Source: Candidatus Zipacnadia bacterium
GTDB lineage: Bacteria; Armatimonadota; Zipacnadia; Zipacnadales; UBA5352
Length of the DNA: 52,994 bases
Reading direction: 5' to 3'
Assembly (NCBI GenBank): GCA_029820945.1
Contig: JALGUJ010000059.1
Coordinates: 1-52,994, forward strand
Under the pieces are notes generated by a model. It was given only the letters and a program-made list of their open reading frames with translations. It was not told the DNA's origin and did no database searches. How positions within the stretch are numbered: the first letter of the stretch is position 1; each line of letters begins with the position of its first letter. Of this stretch, positions 51,060 to 52,994 are shown piece by piece. The translations under genes were made by a program, and so were the position numbers.

Positions 51060-52211
51060 ATGACCTCACGAGAGCGCGTGAAAGCCGCCCTACGTTTCGA
51101 GGAGCCGGACAAGGTGCCGCTCGCCTGCTACGCCATCGACTGCGACACCGTGTCGAGAGTGCTGGGCCGCAAGACCTACATCCGCGACAAGGCCGGCCAG
51201 CGCATCGCCTACTGGGAGGGCCGGCGGGATGAGATCGTCCAGTCGCTGATCGAGGACATCCCGGAGCTGTTCCAGAAGCTCGACATCTACGACTGCATCC
51301 ACCTGCGCAAGATCGCCATCGTGCCGCCCAGGGGCTATCATCCGTCCGCTCCGAAGAAGACCGGCGACGGCTTGTGGGAAGACGAGGCCGGGCGGGTGTA
51401 CAAGTACTCAAGCGTCACCAACGAGATCATGATGGTCGATGACCCGACGCTATGGGAGCGCGAATACCGTCTGGAGGACTTCCCGCTCGACCCGGAGGTC
51501 GGGCCGGAGGATGAGTCCATCTACGAGGTCTGGGACGCGGTTATCGACCGTCTGCCACCGGACCGCTACATCATCGGGCATTACCCCATGGCGGCCGAGC
51601 AGTTGCTGCTGGGCGGGTATGAGCGCGGGCTGGTCGAGGTGGCGATGAACCCCGATGTGGTCGAGCGCGCCTGCGCCTCCGGTCGCGCTCGGGTCGCCAA
51701 GCAGCGCGCGCTGTGGAAGCGCCGGCCGACGGCGTCGGCGTTCGACGCGGTCATGAATGAGAATGACTTCGGGCACACGACCGGTACCTTCGTCTCGCCT
51801 GAGACCTTCCGGCGCCTGTTCCTGCCGAACCTGAAGTTCAACGTGGACGGCGTCCACGAGGCCGGCTTCGACTTCATCCAGCACTCCTGTGGCAACAACC
51901 AGCCTATCTTCGACCAGCTCGTGGAGGCTGATATCGACTGCCTGCAGTCGCTGCAGCCGCAGGCGGGGATGAACCCGGCCATGGTCAAGGAGCGCTCGAA
52001 CAACACCATCGCCGCATGGGGCGGCGTTGACGTGGCGAGCCTGGTGGCCGGCACCATGGAGGATGTTCGCCGCGACGTGCGCACCGCCATGGAGACGGCC
52101 AAGCGCGGCGGCGGCTTCCTGCTGGGCTCAAGCCACTCCATCGCGTGGGGCACGAATTACGACAACTTCATGGCCATGCTCGACGAGTTCGAGAAGACAC
52201 GCGACTACTGA
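51060..52211 (+). CDS. Uroporphyrinogen-decarboxylase-like protein C
   Basis: This 383-residue UroD-fold protein starts MTSRERVKAALRFEEPDKVP. The H-x-C-G motif is intact (FIQHSCGNNQPIFDQLV, His near 275). The C-terminal third-cysteine site reads LGSSHSIAWG, without Cys. A strong paralogue starts 16 bases after its stop. Blocks AIDCDTV, YWEGRRDE, LLGGYERG and TGTFVSPETFRRLF are shared by both. A long loop at about 95-160 (PPRGYHPSAPKKTGDGLWED) is common to both copies. AAGGAG precedes the ATG. It is not hemE, judging by the start. Confidence 0.85.
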   Translation: MTSRERVKAALRFEEPDKVPLACYAIDCDTVSRVLGRKTYIRDKAGQRIAYWEGRRDEIVQSLIEDIPELFQKLDIYDCIHLRKIAIVPPRGYHPSAPKKTGDGLWEDEAGRVYKYSSVTNEIMMVDDPTLWEREYRLEDFPLDPEVGPEDESIYEVWDAVIDRLPPDRYIIGHYPMAAEQLLLGGYERGLVEVAMNPDVVERACASGRARVAKQRALWKRRPTASAFDAVMNENDFGHTTGTFVSPETFRRLFLPNLKFNVDGVHEAGFDFIQHSCGNNQPIFDQLVEADIDCLQSLQPQAGMNPAMVKERSNNTIAAWGGVDVASLVAGTMEDVRRDVRTAMETAKRGGGFLLGSSHSIAWGTNYDNFMAMLDEFEKTRDY

Positions 52212-52227
52212 TGGGGAGGCCCCGGCG

Positions 52228-52994
52228 ATGACCTCGGTCGAGCGGGTGAAGACCGCGCTCGCCTTTGAGGAGCCGGATCGCGTGCCGCTGGCTCACTTCG
52301 CCATCGACTGCGACACCGTCGGCCGGGTCATCGGCCGCAGGACGCTGGTGCGCGACAAGGCGGGCCTGAAGATCGCCTACTGGGAGGGCCGGCGCGACGA
52401 GGTGGTGCAGTCGCTGATCGCCGACCTCATCGACTTCTACCGCGCGCTGGACCTGTGGGACATCATCCCCCTGTGGAAGATGACGCGCGTGCCGCCCACG
52501 GGCTATCATCCTGAGCAGCCGCGCAAGATCGCCGACGGAACGTGGGAGGACAGTGCCGGGCGGGTCCACCGCTACTCCCCGGTCACCAACGAGATCGTGA
52601 TCGTCCGCGACCCGACGCCGCCACGCCAGTACACGCTCGACGACTTTCCCCTCGACCCCGAGATGGCGCCCGTGGACGAGAGCATCTTCGAGGTGTACGA
52701 CGCGGTGCTTCCCACGCTCCGGGAAGACGCCTACGTGCTCGGGCCCTTCCCGGCCGCGAGCGAGCAGGTGCTGCTGGGCGGCTACGAGCGGGGGATGCTG
52801 ATGATCGGGGTGCACCCGGAGGTCGTCGAGCGCGCGGTCCACTCCGGCATCGCCCGCGCGCGCGGGGAGCAGGCCTTGGCGGCATGGCGAGACCGCCGAG
52901 CGGACGGGGTGATCGTCGGCGCCGACTTCGGGCACTCGACGGGCACCTTCGTCTCGCCGGAGACCTTCCGCCGCCTCTTCGCGCCGGCAGTGCG
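52228..52994 (+). CDS. Uroporphyrinogen-decarboxylase-like protein D (runs off the window)
   Basis: The open frame from ATG 52228 continues to the last base without a stop, giving about 255 residues. It starts MTSVERVKTALAFEEPDRVP and tracks protein C through most of its length with clear similarity (IDCDTV, YWEGRRDE, TGYHPEQPRK, GGYERG, TGTFVSPETFRRLF). The H-x-C-G region is beyond the edge. The two are tandem duplicates with probably different substrates, since the residues after the shared blocks differ. GGGGAGG at 52213-52219 serves the ATG. Confidence 0.85.
   Translation, partial: MTSVERVKTALAFEEPDRVPLAHFAIDCDTVGRVIGRRTLVRDKAGLKIAYWEGRRDEVVQSLIADLIDFYRALDLWDIIPLWKMTRVPPTGYHPEQPRKIADGTWEDSAGRVHRYSPVTNEIVIVRDPTPPRQYTLDDFPLDPEMAPVDESIFEVYDAVLPTLREDAYVLGPFPAASEQVLLGGYERGMLMIGVHPEVVERAVHSGIARARGEQALAAWRDRRADGVIVGADFGHSTGTFVSPETFRRLFAPAV

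Noticed and set aside
1..52994. CRISPR arrays, tRNA, rRNA, phage or toxin-antitoxin genes
   Set aside because: No spaced direct repeats, clover-leaf sequences, rRNA-like stretches or known small toxin pairs were seen on reading both strands.
27060..52994. The UroD-like proteins as hemE of the haem pathway
   Set aside because: None has the RQAGRY start of hemE, there are four copies, and no other haem gene is near. They fit the MtaA/CmuA-like branch better.

Overview
The window is about 53 kb of GC-rich bacterial chromosome (my reading; no GC count was run). It carries housekeeping blocks rpsF-ssb, mfd-ricT-metG, ddl, rpsO-pnp, dapB-asd-dapA and rnj, interleaved with many secreted polysaccharide-active or carbohydrate-binding proteins, amidohydrolases, cupins and four uroporphyrinogen-decarboxylase-like (UroD-like) proteins. 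RNase J, RicT and Fe-S uracil-DNA glycosylase beside a lysine/DAP operon, plus the expanded UroD/glycosidase repertoire, suggest an uncultivated lineage such as Armatimonadota or a similar deep-branching phylum. This placement is inference; no rRNA gene is present.

Layout. 1-110: the 3' end of an IS630-type transposase and the element's right end. 111-4289: an NTF2-like membrane-anchored protein, a degenerate GH20-like protein and a phosphodiester-glycosidase/TPR protein. 4363-6638: rpsF, ssb and a ROK sugar kinase behind a good sigma-70-type promoter. 6883-21594: a nearly gapless co-directional run of mfd, ricT, an FmdB zinc ribbon, metG, a GAF/HD-GYP protein, a secreted transglutaminase, a secreted calcium-loop-like protein, ddl and a DUF4838 protein. 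21658-33161: accessory catabolic genes (amidohydrolases, a UPF0016 transporter half, a 1220-residue DUF6259-like protein, a cupin divergent from a UroD-like gene, a frameshifted TIM-barrel/F5-8C protein, a nucleoside hydrolase, a second UroD-like gene). 33158-35566: a YfhO-like membrane protein. 35716-44294: the core block rpsO, pnp, dapB, asd, dapA, udg and rnj, with readable promoters and a highly structured pnp leader. 44517-52994: a second accessory block (CBM9-like secreted protein, cupin, ADP-ribosylglycohydrolase, amidohydrolase, GNAT protein, DUF6807/PmoA-like protein and two tandem UroD-like paralogues, the last running off the window).

How it fits together. The core blocks give ribosomal proteins, RNA decay (PNPase, RNase J, RicT), repair (Mfd, UDG, SSB) and cell-wall precursor supply (DapA/Asd/DapB for diaminopimelate, Ddl for D-Ala-D-Ala). 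The accessory blocks look like a heterotrophic lifestyle that binds and hydrolyses complex glycans outside the cell and processes small carboxylated or methylated products inside. The recurring partnership of UroD-like proteins with cupins, metal-dependent hydrolases and glycosidase-like proteins has no obvious textbook pathway and is the best candidate here for undescribed biochemistry. No CRISPR array, tRNA, rRNA or phage module was seen.
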